The notes: a model not told the origin generated them from the sequence alone. 63,266 bases of DNA from Oleispira sp. (GCA_016765295.1 JAESQF010000039.1:1-63266); one strand, 5' to 3'. Numbered from the stretch's first letter, positions 17,598 to 27,121 are shown. Program-made: numbers and translations.

Positions 17598-18743
17598 CTA
17601 TTTCTTCCAAGCCTGTTGCTTTTTATCAAATATGTAATGAAATAGTCCAAGCATGTTAAACCAATTTAGCGCTATGAATGATATTCCTAAACGTAATATT
17701 CCAATACTGAGTAGTTGTGGTAATTTTAAACTTAATGGGTATAACATAAGCCCGAGTATAAATAACAATGCGTATCCATAACCGAATAAAAAACCTTGGG
17801 TACCAAGAGTTATACCAATAACTAATGATAGTAATGCTACATAAGGTGCTAATAGCCTTGATACCTTATGACTCAAATATTGCCACCATATAGGATGAAA
17901 GAATGGCACTGTAAATGATATATTTCTTAACCAAAGCTGATAATTACCTTTAATCGTTCTCGTTTTTCTCATTTTTTCTTTTGCTAAATCACTTGAAGGT
18001 AGATCGAGTGCAATAGCTCTTTCATCAAAACCTACCCAATAACCTTTTTTACTGATATTCATTGGAATTAATACGTCATCAAGTATTGTATCAACTGGAA
18101 TAGGCTGATATAGCGATCTCTTAAACATATATATAGCCCCAGTTACACCAGGCACACTGCCAATTATGGATTCTGATTTACGAATAAACTTTTCGTATTT
18201 CCAATAACCATCCATGCCTTCTGATACATCATTACGCCCTTCACTTTTAAATTGAAGTTCACCACTAACAGCCCCCGCCGATGAACCACCTTCAAACCAT
18301 GAAGACAAATCCGTTGCACTGGTTAAGTTTATTACCTGACGGGCATCAAGCATCATCACTAATGTTGAATTCACATGCGTCATAGCATGATTTATTCCAG
18401 CGGCCTTACCGCTTCTTTCTTTAGATTTTAATAAAGTTATACGATCAGAGTTGAAGCTATTAATAAGTTTAACCGTTTCATCGGTGCTCGCATCATCAAC
18501 AATAAGTATGTTTAACTTTTCTGTTGGGTAATCTAAAGATAACAAATTATTTATTTTATCTACAATGAATTCCTCTTCATTACAGACAATCATAACTACC
18601 GTTATTGATAGCTGTTTTTTTCCAATCGGTGTCTTTCTGCCTCCTGCTAACGTTTTAATCTTCACCAAGACTTGCAGTAATAACGGATATCCCATAAAAG
18701 TATAAAAAATAAAAAATAAAAGACAAAAAAATAGATAAATCAC
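17598..18743 (-). CDS. Membrane-bound glycosyltransferase family 2
   Basis: 381 residues. It has one N-terminal membrane helix, a GT-A domain with VDDASTDETVKL and a metal-binding DAR motif (VMMLDARQV), TILDDVLIPMN, then RTIKGNYQLW, in place of a QxxRW motif, and three to four C-terminal membrane helices. This layout matches processive or lipid-acceptor GT2 enzymes of EPS loci. It overlaps the upstream deacetylase gene by four bases, so the two products are probably made together. Confidence 0.88.
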   Translation of the reverse strand: MIYLFFCLLFFIFYTFMGYPLLLQVLVKIKTLAGGRKTPIGKKQLSITVVMIVCNEEEFIVDKINNLLSLDYPTEKLNILIVDDASTDETVKLINSFNSDRITLLKSKERSGKAAGINHAMTHVNSTLVMMLDARQVINLTSATDLSSWFEGGSSAGAVSGELQFKSEGRNDVSEGMDGYWKYEKFIRKSESIIGSVPGVTGAIYMFKRSLYQPIPVDTILDDVLIPMNISKKGYWVGFDERAIALDLPSSDLAKEKMRKTRTIKGNYQLWLRNISFTVPFFHPIWWQYLSHKVSRLLAPYVALLSLVIGITLGTQGFLFGYGYALLFILGLMLYPLSLKLPQLLSIGILRLGISFIALNWFNMLGLFHYIFDKKQQAWKK

Positions 18744-19492
18744 TTTTCACCACCGATAATACGTTCTCTTAGCTTCTCATACATTTTATTACCCAAAGTT
18801 TTCTTGGCCAGGCCTGTTATATAATATTTTCTTTTAAGATTTCGTACATACTTACTATTTAACTCATTACATTCTGACAACTTCACAACTGAATCATTAA
18901 CCATCACAGGTATTCTCGGAATCAAGTACTGCTCTTTATCTCTCCAAATACCAGGCTTAGATATTGCTATCGATTGATAACCTAATTCTTTTGATATCTC
19001 TTCCGTAATTTTATTATAACGACCACCTGGTGGGGCCAATATAAATACGCCCATCCCGATTTCACTCTCAATCTCTAATTTGCTATTTTTTAATTGATGA
19101 ATTTGCTCTTTCCTTGTGCAATCAGAAAGATAGATATGGTCAAAAGAGTGTGATTGTATACTCATACCTAGGTCTGATAGCTCACGTAGCTGTGCCCAAC
19201 TCATGAAATCTTTCTTCCCAACCATTGCAGGATTAACAAAAAAATCACCACAACCTAAATTGTTTTCAACAAGAGATAATGCTGCATCATAATTGCTGAC
19301 ATGACCATCATCAAAAGTTAATACTGGAGAGTTAGTATTCTTACCTTCCTTAGCTTTAACGATACTCGTCGCCGGACCAACAACTTTTAAAAATTCAATA
19401 AATTTTTCGTTTGAATAACTGTAATTAATATCAGCACTATCTTTCGAAGACAACGTACCAATAGCGTGAAACATATATACTGTAGATGCCAT
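18740..19492 (-). CDS. Polysaccharide deacetylase (NodB family), second copy
   Basis: 250 residues. Metal-binding motifs are VLTFDDGHVSNYD and IQSHSFDHIYLS, with LAPPGGRYNKIT as the third motif. There is no clear signal peptide, which is compatible with a cytoplasmic or membrane-face site of action. It lies 2 bases after the ExeA-like ATPase gene and overlaps the GT2 gene. Exosortase-type EPS loci usually carry such a deacetylase next to the ATPase. Confidence 0.87.
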   Translation of the reverse strand: MASTVYMFHAIGTLSSKDSADINYSYSNEKFIEFLKVVGPATSIVKAKEGKNTNSPVLTFDDGHVSNYDAALSLVENNLGCGDFFVNPAMVGKKDFMSWAQLRELSDLGMSIQSHSFDHIYLSDCTRKEQIHQLKNSKLEIESEIGMGVFILAPPGGRYNKITEEISKELGYQSIAISKPGIWRDKEQYLIPRIPVMVNDSVVKLSECNELNSKYVRNLKRKYYITGLAKKTLGNKMYEKLRERIIGGEK

Positions 19493-19494
19493 TA

Positions 19495-20445
19495 TCAGCT
19501 GACCTTTTCCTTAACACTTAAACTATTTACTAAGCTTTCTAAGTTTTTATTAATACTTTCTAATGCATGAACCACCCTATCTATAGGGTCACCATTAGAG
19601 CTAACCATATCACTAGGTACAGTCTCTGATGGTTTGCTTATCATCAAATCATCAGCAACCTCATCAATATCACTCTTTAATGTATACTTTCGCTCTTCGA
19701 TAAATGCGCATAATAATAAAGCATCACATATCTTATTAATTAATCTAGGAATACCACGCGAGTATTGATAAATAACTTTAATAACTTCGGCTGAAAATAT
19801 TTCACTTACATCCGTTCCAGCAACAAGAAGTCTATGATCTATATATTTAGAAACTTCAACCTCATTCAGACCACTTAGGTGATAGTGTAATTTTACCCTC
19901 TGCTTTAGCTGCTCAGACCTATTCACACTAACCATGAACTCTGGCTGCCCAAGCATAACAACTCTCAATAAAGGCCGATCATTAGCTTCTAAGCCAGCTA
20001 GCATCCTCAAGTCTTCTAGATTTTCAGAAGAAAGATTTTGAGCTTCGTCGATAACCAATACACAAGGTTTTCCGCGATTCAAATTATCAAGAAAATATTT
20101 TTTTAATGAAAATATTAATCCAACCTTAGTTTTATTTATTATGTTAAGGCCGGCTTCTTCAGCAACATATTGAAATAACTCTTCACCATCCAAGTTAGTA
20201 AATGATAAATTAATACAAACCGCCTTTTTACTGAAACGCCTTATCATTCGTTTTAATAAAATTGTTTTTCCTGAACCAATTTCCCCTGTAATAATAACAA
20301 ACCCACCAGACTGACTAACTGCATAATCCATATAAGCCATTGCTTTAGAATGCTGTTTGCTAAGGTATAAAAAAGTGTCATCAGTTGTAATCTGAAAAGG
20401 CGCTCGTTGAAAACCAAAATTTTTCAAATAAATAATATTACTCAC
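19495..20445 (-). CDS. ExeA/GspA-like AAA ATPase of the EPS locus
   Basis: 316 residues. It opens with the family's YLKNFGFQRAPFQITTDD-type segment, followed by a Walker A GEIGSGKT (54-61), a Walker B VLVIDEAQN (about 128-136) and a winged-helix-like C-terminal part. It resembles the ATPase found in exosortase/PEP-CTERM EPS loci (TIGR03015 type). Its role there is not settled; coupling of assembly to export is the usual suggestion. It is 6 bases from the outer-membrane protein gene. Confidence 0.85.
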   Translation of the reverse strand: MSNIIYLKNFGFQRAPFQITTDDTFLYLSKQHSKAMAYMDYAVSQSGGFVIITGEIGSGKTILLKRMIRRFSKKAVCINLSFTNLDGEELFQYVAEEAGLNIINKTKVGLIFSLKKYFLDNLNRGKPCVLVIDEAQNLSSENLEDLRMLAGLEANDRPLLRVVMLGQPEFMVSVNRSEQLKQRVKLHYHLSGLNEVEVSKYIDHRLLVAGTDVSEIFSAEVIKVIYQYSRGIPRLINKICDALLLCAFIEERKYTLKSDIDEVADDLMISKPSETVPSDMVSSNGDPIDRVVHALESINKNLESLVNSLSVKEKVS

Positions 20446-20451
20446 CTTAGT

Positions 20452-21636
20452 TCATCGTGATAAAATTGACGGCCGGCCATTGTAATTTATAATCCAAACT
20501 AAACTATAGAAAGACCCACTATTCTCATTATTGGTATATCTTATTGCGAATTGATTATAGAATTCTTTTATCCACGGAATATCGATACCCAGCGAAGTGC
20601 TGTGCCAATTAGATACCTCGTTATTATCTCTATCAAAACTAAGATGAAGTAAGCATCCTCTACATCTGTTTGTTAATAGTCTGTAATCTGCCTGTGCGGA
20701 ATAACGCTGCTGTTGAATCAAGCTTGTGTCATTTTCAGTTTCCGTTGACTTTACCTCCATTAACACTTTGATTCTTTTAAAATCATACAAGTACCGTCCT
20801 ATAAGGGATGTAGTAAAAGTGGCAGGATCTGGAGGTAAACTGCTAGTTCTAGTTAATACATTATTTCTAATAGAGTTATTTTTTTTCCCATAGCGTAAAA
20901 ATAATTGGTTTGATCTATTTAATTTGTAATCATAATCAACCTCATACGTAGGATAAGCTTCATCATGAACGACAAAACTCCCTATTCTAATTCGATAGTT
21001 GCCAGACCCTAAATTAACTGAAATCTCCCCTGATGTTTCATTACTACAGCTATCTATTACATCATTATCGTCATAATCAGTACAGTACCGTTCAAATTCT
21101 CCAGCTATTACAATGCGGGAGTTTATTTTTTTTGATAAATTCACAACCCCAGACGTTTCGTCACTTAAATACTGGTTATCAAGTTGCTTCGCCTTTTGAA
21201 CTTGCAGGTCTAGCGCAATGTCTGGCCGTATATTCTTAGTATATTTTGGCCCTGTCAGTAAAGCCCAGGACTGAGGAACGCTATTTAAGCTATCTAAATC
21301 ATAATAATATTGAGCCGTACTCTGCCAATTTAAATAAGGGCTCGCTGTACTGTATTTATGATCAATTACTGTATTAACATAAGCACTATTATATTGATAA
21401 CTGTGCCCTGAAACGGGTGCGACTCGACCATCATCAAATACTTTTTCAAAATCAAAAAAAACTTCGAGTTCATTACTATGCGTCTTTGCATTGGCTACAT
21501 AGGTGCCTTCTATACCTGTACTGATATCTTCTTTATCTAAACTAGCGCCCAAGCTGCCTCGACCAGCACCTGTAACGGCTGCAAATGATTCAAAGATTAT
21601 GGAAAACGATAATAATATGAAAATAATATTTTTCAT
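20452..21636 (-). CDS. Outer-membrane beta-barrel protein of the EPS locus
   Basis: 394 residues with a signal peptide (IIFILLSFSIIFESFA, cleavage expected near residue 20). The rest alternates polar and aromatic residues in strand-length stretches, and the chain ends in a strand (FYSLVWIINYNGRPSILSR), as expected for a barrel. Its place between the CpsD-like protein and the ExeA-like ATPase matches the outer-membrane protein of exosortase-type EPS loci (TIGR03016 type). It may be the secretion pore partner of the export lipoprotein. The family call is from context and composition. Confidence 0.7.
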   Translation of the reverse strand: MKNIIFILLSFSIIFESFAAVTGAGRGSLGASLDKEDISTGIEGTYVANAKTHSNELEVFFDFEKVFDDGRVAPVSGHSYQYNSAYVNTVIDHKYSTASPYLNWQSTAQYYYDLDSLNSVPQSWALLTGPKYTKNIRPDIALDLQVQKAKQLDNQYLSDETSGVVNLSKKINSRIVIAGEFERYCTDYDDNDVIDSCSNETSGEISVNLGSGNYRIRIGSFVVHDEAYPTYEVDYDYKLNRSNQLFLRYGKKNNSIRNNVLTRTSSLPPDPATFTTSLIGRYLYDFKRIKVLMEVKSTETENDTSLIQQQRYSAQADYRLLTNRCRGCLLHLSFDRDNNEVSNWHSTSLGIDIPWIKEFYNQFAIRYTNNENSGSFYSLVWIINYNGRPSILSR

Positions 21637-21642
21637 ACGATA

Positions 21643-22407
21643 TCAACGCATGTACTCATTTAAGACAACACCCTTAAATTTTTCTTTAGGTATTACCTTT
21701 TCAACAGCATGCATTTCTGCCGTATTTACTTTTCCTGAAGGAATCACTACGATAACTTGGTCACAGACCTCTAATAATATCCTAGTATCTGCCGATGTTA
21801 AGATAGGTGGGGCATCAATAAATATATTTCGGTCGTTATACCTATTTTTCAAGCCCACTAATAGTTCTTTAAACCTAGGGTGAGTAAAATATTCTTCGCA
21901 CCCATCTGTTAAATTACCCGCAGGAATGCATCGATAGCGCTTTATCCCTGAGCAATGAATTACATCATCGATTGCAATGGACTCGTCTACAACATAATTA
22001 AGTACACCTAAACGATCGCTTAACTCGAATGTATGACTAACACTTGGTCTATCAATATTACAATCTATTAATAAAGACGTTTTGGTTGAATCAAACGATG
22101 TAACTGCTGCTAAATTTCTAGTAAAGTGGCTTGTTCCATAAGAAGGTGCTAATGAGGTTACTAAGACAACATTGCCTGTCTTGTTTGATGCCAGCGCTGT
22201 TCTAATATTTCTAAATTTATGGAGAAGCTCTACTTGGTGACTTCCCTGATATATGATCTTTTTGTTTTCTAGCTCTTCTTTAGTAAAGAACTTCTCAACT
22301 TCCATTTTTGATATTTGTTTCATTTGGCAGCTAACATTAATATCACCAATGAATGGCAAATCATCATTATCAATTGTACGTCTTATTGCCCTCTCCAATT
22401 TATTCAT
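21643..22407 (-). CDS. CpsD/BY-kinase-like protein with degenerate P-loop
   Basis: 254 residues from ATG 22407, which has AAGG upstream. The fold is that of tyrosine autokinases/MinD-like ATPases: VVLVTSLAPSYGTSHFTRNL where Walker A should be, LLIDCNIDRPS as Walker A', and FIDAPPILTSADTRIL as Walker B. The P-loop lacks its Lys (GTSH at 91-94 instead of GKS/T) and the C-terminus has no tyrosine cluster. Autokinase activity is therefore doubtful, and it may be a structural or regulatory partner of the chain-length protein encoded one base upstream. It sits in the slot used by the tyrosine kinase in related loci. Confidence 0.82.
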   Translation of the reverse strand: MNKLERAIRRTIDNDDLPFIGDINVSCQMKQISKMEVEKFFTKEELENKKIIYQGSHQVELLHKFRNIRTALASNKTGNVVLVTSLAPSYGTSHFTRNLAAVTSFDSTKTSLLIDCNIDRPSVSHTFELSDRLGVLNYVVDESIAIDDVIHCSGIKRYRCIPAGNLTDGCEEYFTHPRFKELLVGLKNRYNDRNIFIDAPPILTSADTRILLEVCDQVIVVIPSGKVNTAEMHAVEKVIPKEKFKGVVLNEYMR

Positions 22408-22408
22408 T

Positions 22409-23929
22409 TTAATTACCTTGCACAACAATACGCAACCAAGCGACATAGATGTATGCGCCAATAACACAAGTGACACACATACATAGAAGTACCACTCCAT
22501 TTTTATCAATACTTGTATCTATTTTATTGACATATACAGGTACGGTTCCCAATACGGGGGCTGATATTGCACTTTCCAACGAGGCTTTCGTACGGATTTT
22601 TCCATCGAGCATTACCATCAAATAGGTCAAGCCAAAAGGCGTTAAAATAGCAAAAAATAAGCCTATAACCGCTATATGTAACAAACTAAGACCCACAGAC
22701 CTAACCGGCACCACCGCCATCTCTTGTATTTTAATTGTGAGTCCTTGGTTAGCAACATCAATATTCATAGATATTCTGGCGTTTTCTCTTTGCTTTAATA
22801 GTCTTTGATAGATATCCCGGTTTACCACATAATCACGGGTTAGCTGTGCAAGATCCGCATCAGCGCTATTGATACTTCGCGCTCGCACTTTTTCATCCTC
22901 AAGTAAATTCCTAGTGGCTTTTAATCTTGTGGTTAAAGCGGCTAGTTGAGTCTCATACTGTGAAGACTGACTTCTTAACTCTTGTAATAATGGGTTTAAG
23001 CTACCAGCCTGAGACACCTTCTTATTATCACTCTTCCTAACATTTTCCATTTGTACTTTTAATGATGAAATTTGATCTTTCAATATAATTACATCTGGAT
23101 AAGTATCTAGATACGTCATCCTTAAGGTATCAAGCTGATTTTCAATGGATACTATCCTGCTCCGCAGGTGCCCTTCCTCTGTTAAGTAGGCAGAAACTGT
23201 CGCCTCTCCTGACAATTGGCTTTCTATGTTTTCAAGTTGTATATTAAGCTCAGATATTTCTAGCTCAGTTTCTTCTATAGAGCGCTGCAATTCTAAAATT
23301 CTATCGACAACGGTATTCAAACTATTTGGTGAAGCGCTTAGGTGCTCTGATCTAAAGTCCTTAAGTGCTTCTTCTGAACCCCTAAGTTTTTCATGATAGT
23401 CAGAGGCTTGCGTAGCAATGAAATCATACGCTGATTGACTTTCTAATCGCTTGTTCAACGTACTTTCTGAAATAAATAAATCTGTAAAGAAAGCTGCTAT
23501 TTTTTGTGATTTAATGGGATCATCTGATTTATGCTCTATTTTAACCAGCCCTTTACCAACACTCATAATCTTTGTTTTGTGGAATGTTTTCTCCCAAAAC
23601 CGGTCTTTTTCTTCTAAAGAAAACCCATCCAACTCTTCGCTCATATAGGCTAATAATTTATCTTTAGTATTCTGACCAGACAACAACTGTTTTGCATTTT
23701 TTATTATATTCTTAACATCTGTAGCAACCGCAGTTCCTTCCATTAATGGTTGTAGAATATTTTGCTCATCAACGACTACCGTCGAACTTGATGCGTATAC
23801 TCTCGGCCAATACCACCCCAAAACTAAAGCAGTCAGTGAGATAGCTAAGAATATAACCAAGGCTATATTTCGAATTTTCCATAGTTCTTTTAGAGCACTT
23901 CTAATAAGATCAATTTGAGTATCTTGCAT
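22409..23929 (-). CDS. Polysaccharide co-polymerase / chain-length determinant (GumC/Wzc N-domain type)
   Basis: 506 residues. A first membrane helix lies at about residues 20-40, a Wzz domain follows, then long coiled coils (about 190-380), a second helix near 420-440 and a further C-terminal hydrophobic segment (CMCVTCVIGAYIYVAW). No kinase domain is fused; the kinase-like protein is separate and immediately downstream. It resembles exosortase-system chain-length proteins (TIGR03007 type). It should set polymer length and link the inner membrane to the export lipoprotein encoded upstream. Confidence 0.9.
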   Translation of the reverse strand: MQDTQIDLIRSALKELWKIRNIALVIFLAISLTALVLGWYWPRVYASSSTVVVDEQNILQPLMEGTAVATDVKNIIKNAKQLLSGQNTKDKLLAYMSEELDGFSLEEKDRFWEKTFHKTKIMSVGKGLVKIEHKSDDPIKSQKIAAFFTDLFISESTLNKRLESQSAYDFIATQASDYHEKLRGSEEALKDFRSEHLSASPNSLNTVVDRILELQRSIEETELEISELNIQLENIESQLSGEATVSAYLTEEGHLRSRIVSIENQLDTLRMTYLDTYPDVIILKDQISSLKVQMENVRKSDNKKVSQAGSLNPLLQELRSQSSQYETQLAALTTRLKATRNLLEDEKVRARSINSADADLAQLTRDYVVNRDIYQRLLKQRENARISMNIDVANQGLTIKIQEMAVVPVRSVGLSLLHIAVIGLFFAILTPFGLTYLMVMLDGKIRTKASLESAISAPVLGTVPVYVNKIDTSIDKNGVVLLCMCVTCVIGAYIYVAWLRIVVQGN

Positions 23930-23940
23930 TGCCGACTATC

Positions 23941-24571
23941 CTAAAAAAAACGTTCTGGAACTGTGATTATATCATTTGGAATTAACTTATAATTTGTTTC
24001 AAGCTCTCCAGAATTAAGTATTTCGCCTAATAAAACATCGTACTTCTGCACCTTATTAGTCCTATCTCTACGATACAAACTTGCCCTGTTTGGCGCAGCA
24101 AATTCATTCAAACCGCCCGCTTCAAGTACGACATCTAAAACGGTCATGCCTTGCCTATAAGGTACTGATATTGGTTTCTGAACGGCTCCTGTTACTCTAA
24201 TCCTCGATATAAAATCATGACTACTTAATTGGGTAAGAATTACAGTCACTTGTGGTTCACGAATGAATTCTTTTAATCTATTTCTAATTTCTTTAGCAAC
24301 TTGCTCGGGCTTTTTTTCCACCTGCGGTAATATCACCAATCAAAGGAACAGAAATTCGTCCATCAGGCCTAACGGGAACCGATACCGATAAATCAGTATT
24401 TCGCCATACATTTATCTGTAAAGTATCTTCAACCCCAATTAAATAATCAGGAATTATTGCGTATGCAAGATGCTTATCGGGCAAAATATTTAAATCTTCA
24501 GGCATTATGTTACTAGCACACCCTGATAGTATCCAAATACTAATCAATAAACATAAGAACTGTTTCAACAT
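23941..24571 (-). pseudogene. Wza-like polysaccharide export lipoprotein, frameshifted
   Basis: Two overlapping frames together encode one export protein. The first (24293-24571) gives a lipoprotein signal (ISIWILSGCA), then YLIGVEDTLQINVWRNTDL and VRPDGRISVPLIGDI, and runs into a stop after GGKKARASC. The second (23941 to about 24318) continues with KKPEQVAKEIRNRLKEFIREPQVTVIL, a SLBB-type domain and ends VPERFF. The switch is at a run of seven T (24311-24317; A on the coding strand); six would restore one 208-residue frame. Causes could be a true mutation, phase variation or a sequencing error. The gene is otherwise intact, and export needs this protein. Confidence 0.85.
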
Positions 24572-24668
24572 AAACTACCTATTTCAATCGCTGTGTTTAA
24601 TTCAGAGCGACACTAAAATTAAAAATTATTGCACTGCTTCTCATTTTTCATACTGAAGTATTCATTTA

Positions 24669-25403
24669 TCAAATTTTTCCTTTTATTCTGTACCAAGCTA
24701 AGCCAAGCCACTCGTGCATTGCTGCTTTTGAATGCCAGTGAGCCTCAAAACTAGGAATTAAACTCCATTTCATATCGAACTCTGTCACTATTGGGCACAC
24801 TTTTATTGATAGTTTTTCAGCAACTCGCTTTGCTCTAGGCATATGCCAATATGATGTAACTAAATAATAATAAGCTTGTTTTTTCAGTATTGCTCGAATG
24901 GTCTCTAAATTCTCATACGTGTTGAAAGAACTACCTGAAATATCAAAGTTAATATCATTTACCTCACTTTCAATGTATCTCTTCAATAGCTCGGCTTCTG
25001 TATATGCTCCCTTGCCGATTCCGCCCGGTAAAATAACCTGAGTAACGTTATTATCTTTCAATAGTTCAAGCGCTCTCTTTGCTCTATCGATAGACCAGTC
25101 GGAAAGTTTATCTTCACCATCATTAGGTCGCCAGCTTAAGCCTCCAGGTAGAATAATTAGGGCATTTATATCTTTTTTAATACAATCATTATTTGTGCCA
25201 TCAATTAATATTAAACTGCCAAGCCACATACTCGTACCTAGCGGAGTGATTGATAGATACCAGAAGAATGTAACAAATAGGAATAGGGCGCTCTGTTTAA
25301 CGGTACCAAATAATAAATAAATGAATAGCATGCATACCGATATTACCAACCAAAAAATTGGCATTTGAACTAATTCTTTTACTACATGTAAAATGTGATC
25401 CAA
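24669..25403 (-). CDS. DUF218/YdcF (ElyC/SanA-like) membrane protein
   Basis: About 245 residues. Two membrane helices at the N-terminus (MPIFWLVISVCMLFIYLLF; ALFLFVTFFWYLSI) are followed by a DUF218 domain: ALIILPGGLSWRPND, VTQVILPGGIGKGAYTEAE, FNTYENLETI and YYLVTSYWHMPRA. ElyC-type members act in envelope and lipid-carrier metabolism; the exact role here is unknown. The frame is open up to 25466, overlapping the sugar transferase gene. I prefer the TTG at 25403 because GGAGAG lies five bases before it, but an ATG further in (MPIFWL) is possible. Confidence 0.8.
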   Translation of the reverse strand: MDHILHVVKELVQMPIFWLVISVCMLFIYLLFGTVKQSALFLFVTFFWYLSITPLGTSMWLGSLILIDGTNNDCIKKDINALIILPGGLSWRPNDGEDKLSDWSIDRAKRALELLKDNNVTQVILPGGIGKGAYTEAELLKRYIESEVNDINFDISGSSFNTYENLETIRAILKKQAYYYLVTSYWHMPRAKRVAEKLSIKVCPIVTEFDMKWSLIPSFEAHWHSKAAMHEWLGLAWYRIKGKI

Positions 25404-25431
25404 GATGCTCTCCAATCTATCTACGTCCTGC

Positions 25432-26823
25432 CTACCGTGCCCCTTTACCCAAAACAACAATCTCAACAGTTTGTATTAAGATAAATAAATCCATTACAAC
25501 ATTATAATTTTTTACATAATAAAGATCATACTGTAGTTTTTCGTAGGCATCTCTTTCAGTTGCACCATATGGATATCTGAGTTGAGCCCAACCAGCAAGA
25601 CCAGGTTTTACACTATGTCGCTGTTTGTAGTAGGGGATTTTCTCGGCTAACTCTTCAACAAATTCAGGACGCTCTGGACGTGGACCAACCAATCGCATAT
25701 CACCTTTCAGGATATTAATAATCTGTGGCAACTCATCAACTCTTACTTTTCGAATAAATTTACCGATCAGTGTTATTCTATCGTCATCCTTTTTTGCCCA
25801 GACCGCTTTTCCATCTTTTTCTGCATCTACTTTCATGCTGCGAAACTTCAACAATTCGAACGTTATTCCATCTAGGCCAACCCGTGTTTGCTTATAAAAA
25901 ATCGGTTGTTTAAAGCCTGACTCAGCGGCAATGATGAATGCCGTCAGTAATAATATTGGAAGTGTTAGAATTAGAATGGTTAAACTGCTTATCACATCAA
26001 ATAGTCTGGCTAAAATCATTTTAAATCCATTCCTAGTAAAGCCAGGAGTAAAGATTAACCATGACGAACTCAGCATCTCAATATTAAGCTTTCCTTGCTC
26101 TCTCTCTAAGAATGTCGGTGGGTTGATGACATTAATCCCTGCCATTTTACAAGCGAGTAAACCCTCTGTTGGAAACTGCTTACGCCTATCTTCTAATGCC
26201 AATACTATTTCATCAACATTGTTTTGTTTTGCATAACACGACAGTTTCAAACCATCTAAATGCACTAGCTTTTCCTTTGGCACTGAAATTTCTTCACCCT
26301 CAATAGGGATGTAACCAATTACCTTATAGCTAACGCCGTCTTTAACTCCGCCTTTTTCATTAATCAGTGTCTCTGCTTTTTTACCCGCGCCATAAATCAA
26401 GACGTTACGCTTTAAATAATCACTATCAATCGTATGAAAAAATATTTCTCTCACTAAAACTACCAGTATAAATGAGGTCATTATTGCAATTGCTGTAATA
26501 CCTCTGCCCATATAAATTGGCGGAATCATGTAGATCAAGACAAGTAGAGCAAGTACACCTAAAGAAATTGCAGCTGCGCAGCGTAGAATATTACCCGGAA
26601 GATGGTTATCGCTTATATGCTGTTCACTTTGATAATGCCCTAGAGCGAGCATTGAGGTCATCATCACGAAGGTATAAATAAGAGAAAACAACCCAACATC
26701 ATTTAACTCAGGCACTAATGATGGATTCAATAATACTTCAGGACCAAAGCGTAAATAGATTGCGATGTGTATCGAGATATAAAACGCAATTGATTCAGCA
26801 ACAGCCAATAGAACAAAAGGCAT
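25432..26823 (-). CDS. Undecaprenyl-phosphate sugar phosphotransferase (initiating PGT, EpsB/WcaJ type)
   Basis: 463 residues. Four or five N-terminal membrane helices are followed by a CoA-binding-like Rossmann segment (NVLIYGAGKKAETLI) and the C-terminal bacterial sugar transferase domain (FDVISSLTILILTLPILLL; FYKQTRVGLDG; KFRSMKVDAE; DELPQIINILKGDMRLVGPRPERPEF). It starts the repeat unit by moving a sugar phosphate to undecaprenyl phosphate. The coding frame continues 5' of the ATG as IKVFNHYLR, a segment normally conserved in this family, so translation may begin at a non-standard codon (ATT at 26848-26850). It is the first gene of the minus-strand arm. Confidence 0.9.
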   Translation of the reverse strand: MPFVLLAVAESIAFYISIHIAIYLRFGPEVLLNPSLVPELNDVGLFSLIYTFVMMTSMLALGHYQSEQHISDNHLPGNILRCAAAISLGVLALLVLIYMIPPIYMGRGITAIAIMTSFILVVLVREIFFHTIDSDYLKRNVLIYGAGKKAETLINEKGGVKDGVSYKVIGYIPIEGEEISVPKEKLVHLDGLKLSCYAKQNNVDEIVLALEDRRKQFPTEGLLACKMAGINVINPPTFLEREQGKLNIEMLSSSWLIFTPGFTRNGFKMILARLFDVISSLTILILTLPILLLTAFIIAAESGFKQPIFYKQTRVGLDGITFELLKFRSMKVDAEKDGKAVWAKKDDDRITLIGKFIRKVRVDELPQIINILKGDMRLVGPRPERPEFVEELAEKIPYYKQRHSVKPGLAGWAQLRYPYGATERDAYEKLQYDLYYVKNYNVVMDLFILIQTVEIVVLGKGAR

Positions 26824-27121
26824 TCTTAAATAATGATTAAAAACTTTAATTGTCGTCGCTTAAATACCATCACAAATTAAGAGTTACTCTTAATTTTCCC
26901 TGTTAAAGCTAATACCACCCAAAGCCAGTACTAAACTATTAGTTAAGAATATTATTTGTTCATATTCCTTAACATCTTCCTTTTCTTGCGCGCATCTTAA
27001 CGATTTAATAATTATTTTCAAACATTAATTATTTTTGTTAGTATGCGCAAAAAATATTCACACGACATATTTTATTATATATTTAGTCAATAATTACATT
27101 GTAATTAATAAGGAAGTTAAT
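26824..27121. other. Divergent promoter region of the two exopolysaccharide arms
   Basis: About 300 bases with very high AT content between the initiating transferase (minus) and the tviB-like gene (plus). It must contain promoters for both arms. On the plus strand TTCACA (27057-27062) is followed about 17 bases later by an AT-rich -10-like stretch, a weak candidate. I find no JUMPstart/ops element. The first 27 bases may encode the extra N-terminal residues of the sugar transferase. Confidence 0.45.

Noticed and set aside
24305-24320. Programmed -1 frameshift site in the export lipoprotein gene
   Set aside because: The frame needed to rejoin the protein is +1, not -1, relative to the first frame; a run of seven is also short for efficient slippage, so I treat it as a mutation, phase switch or error.
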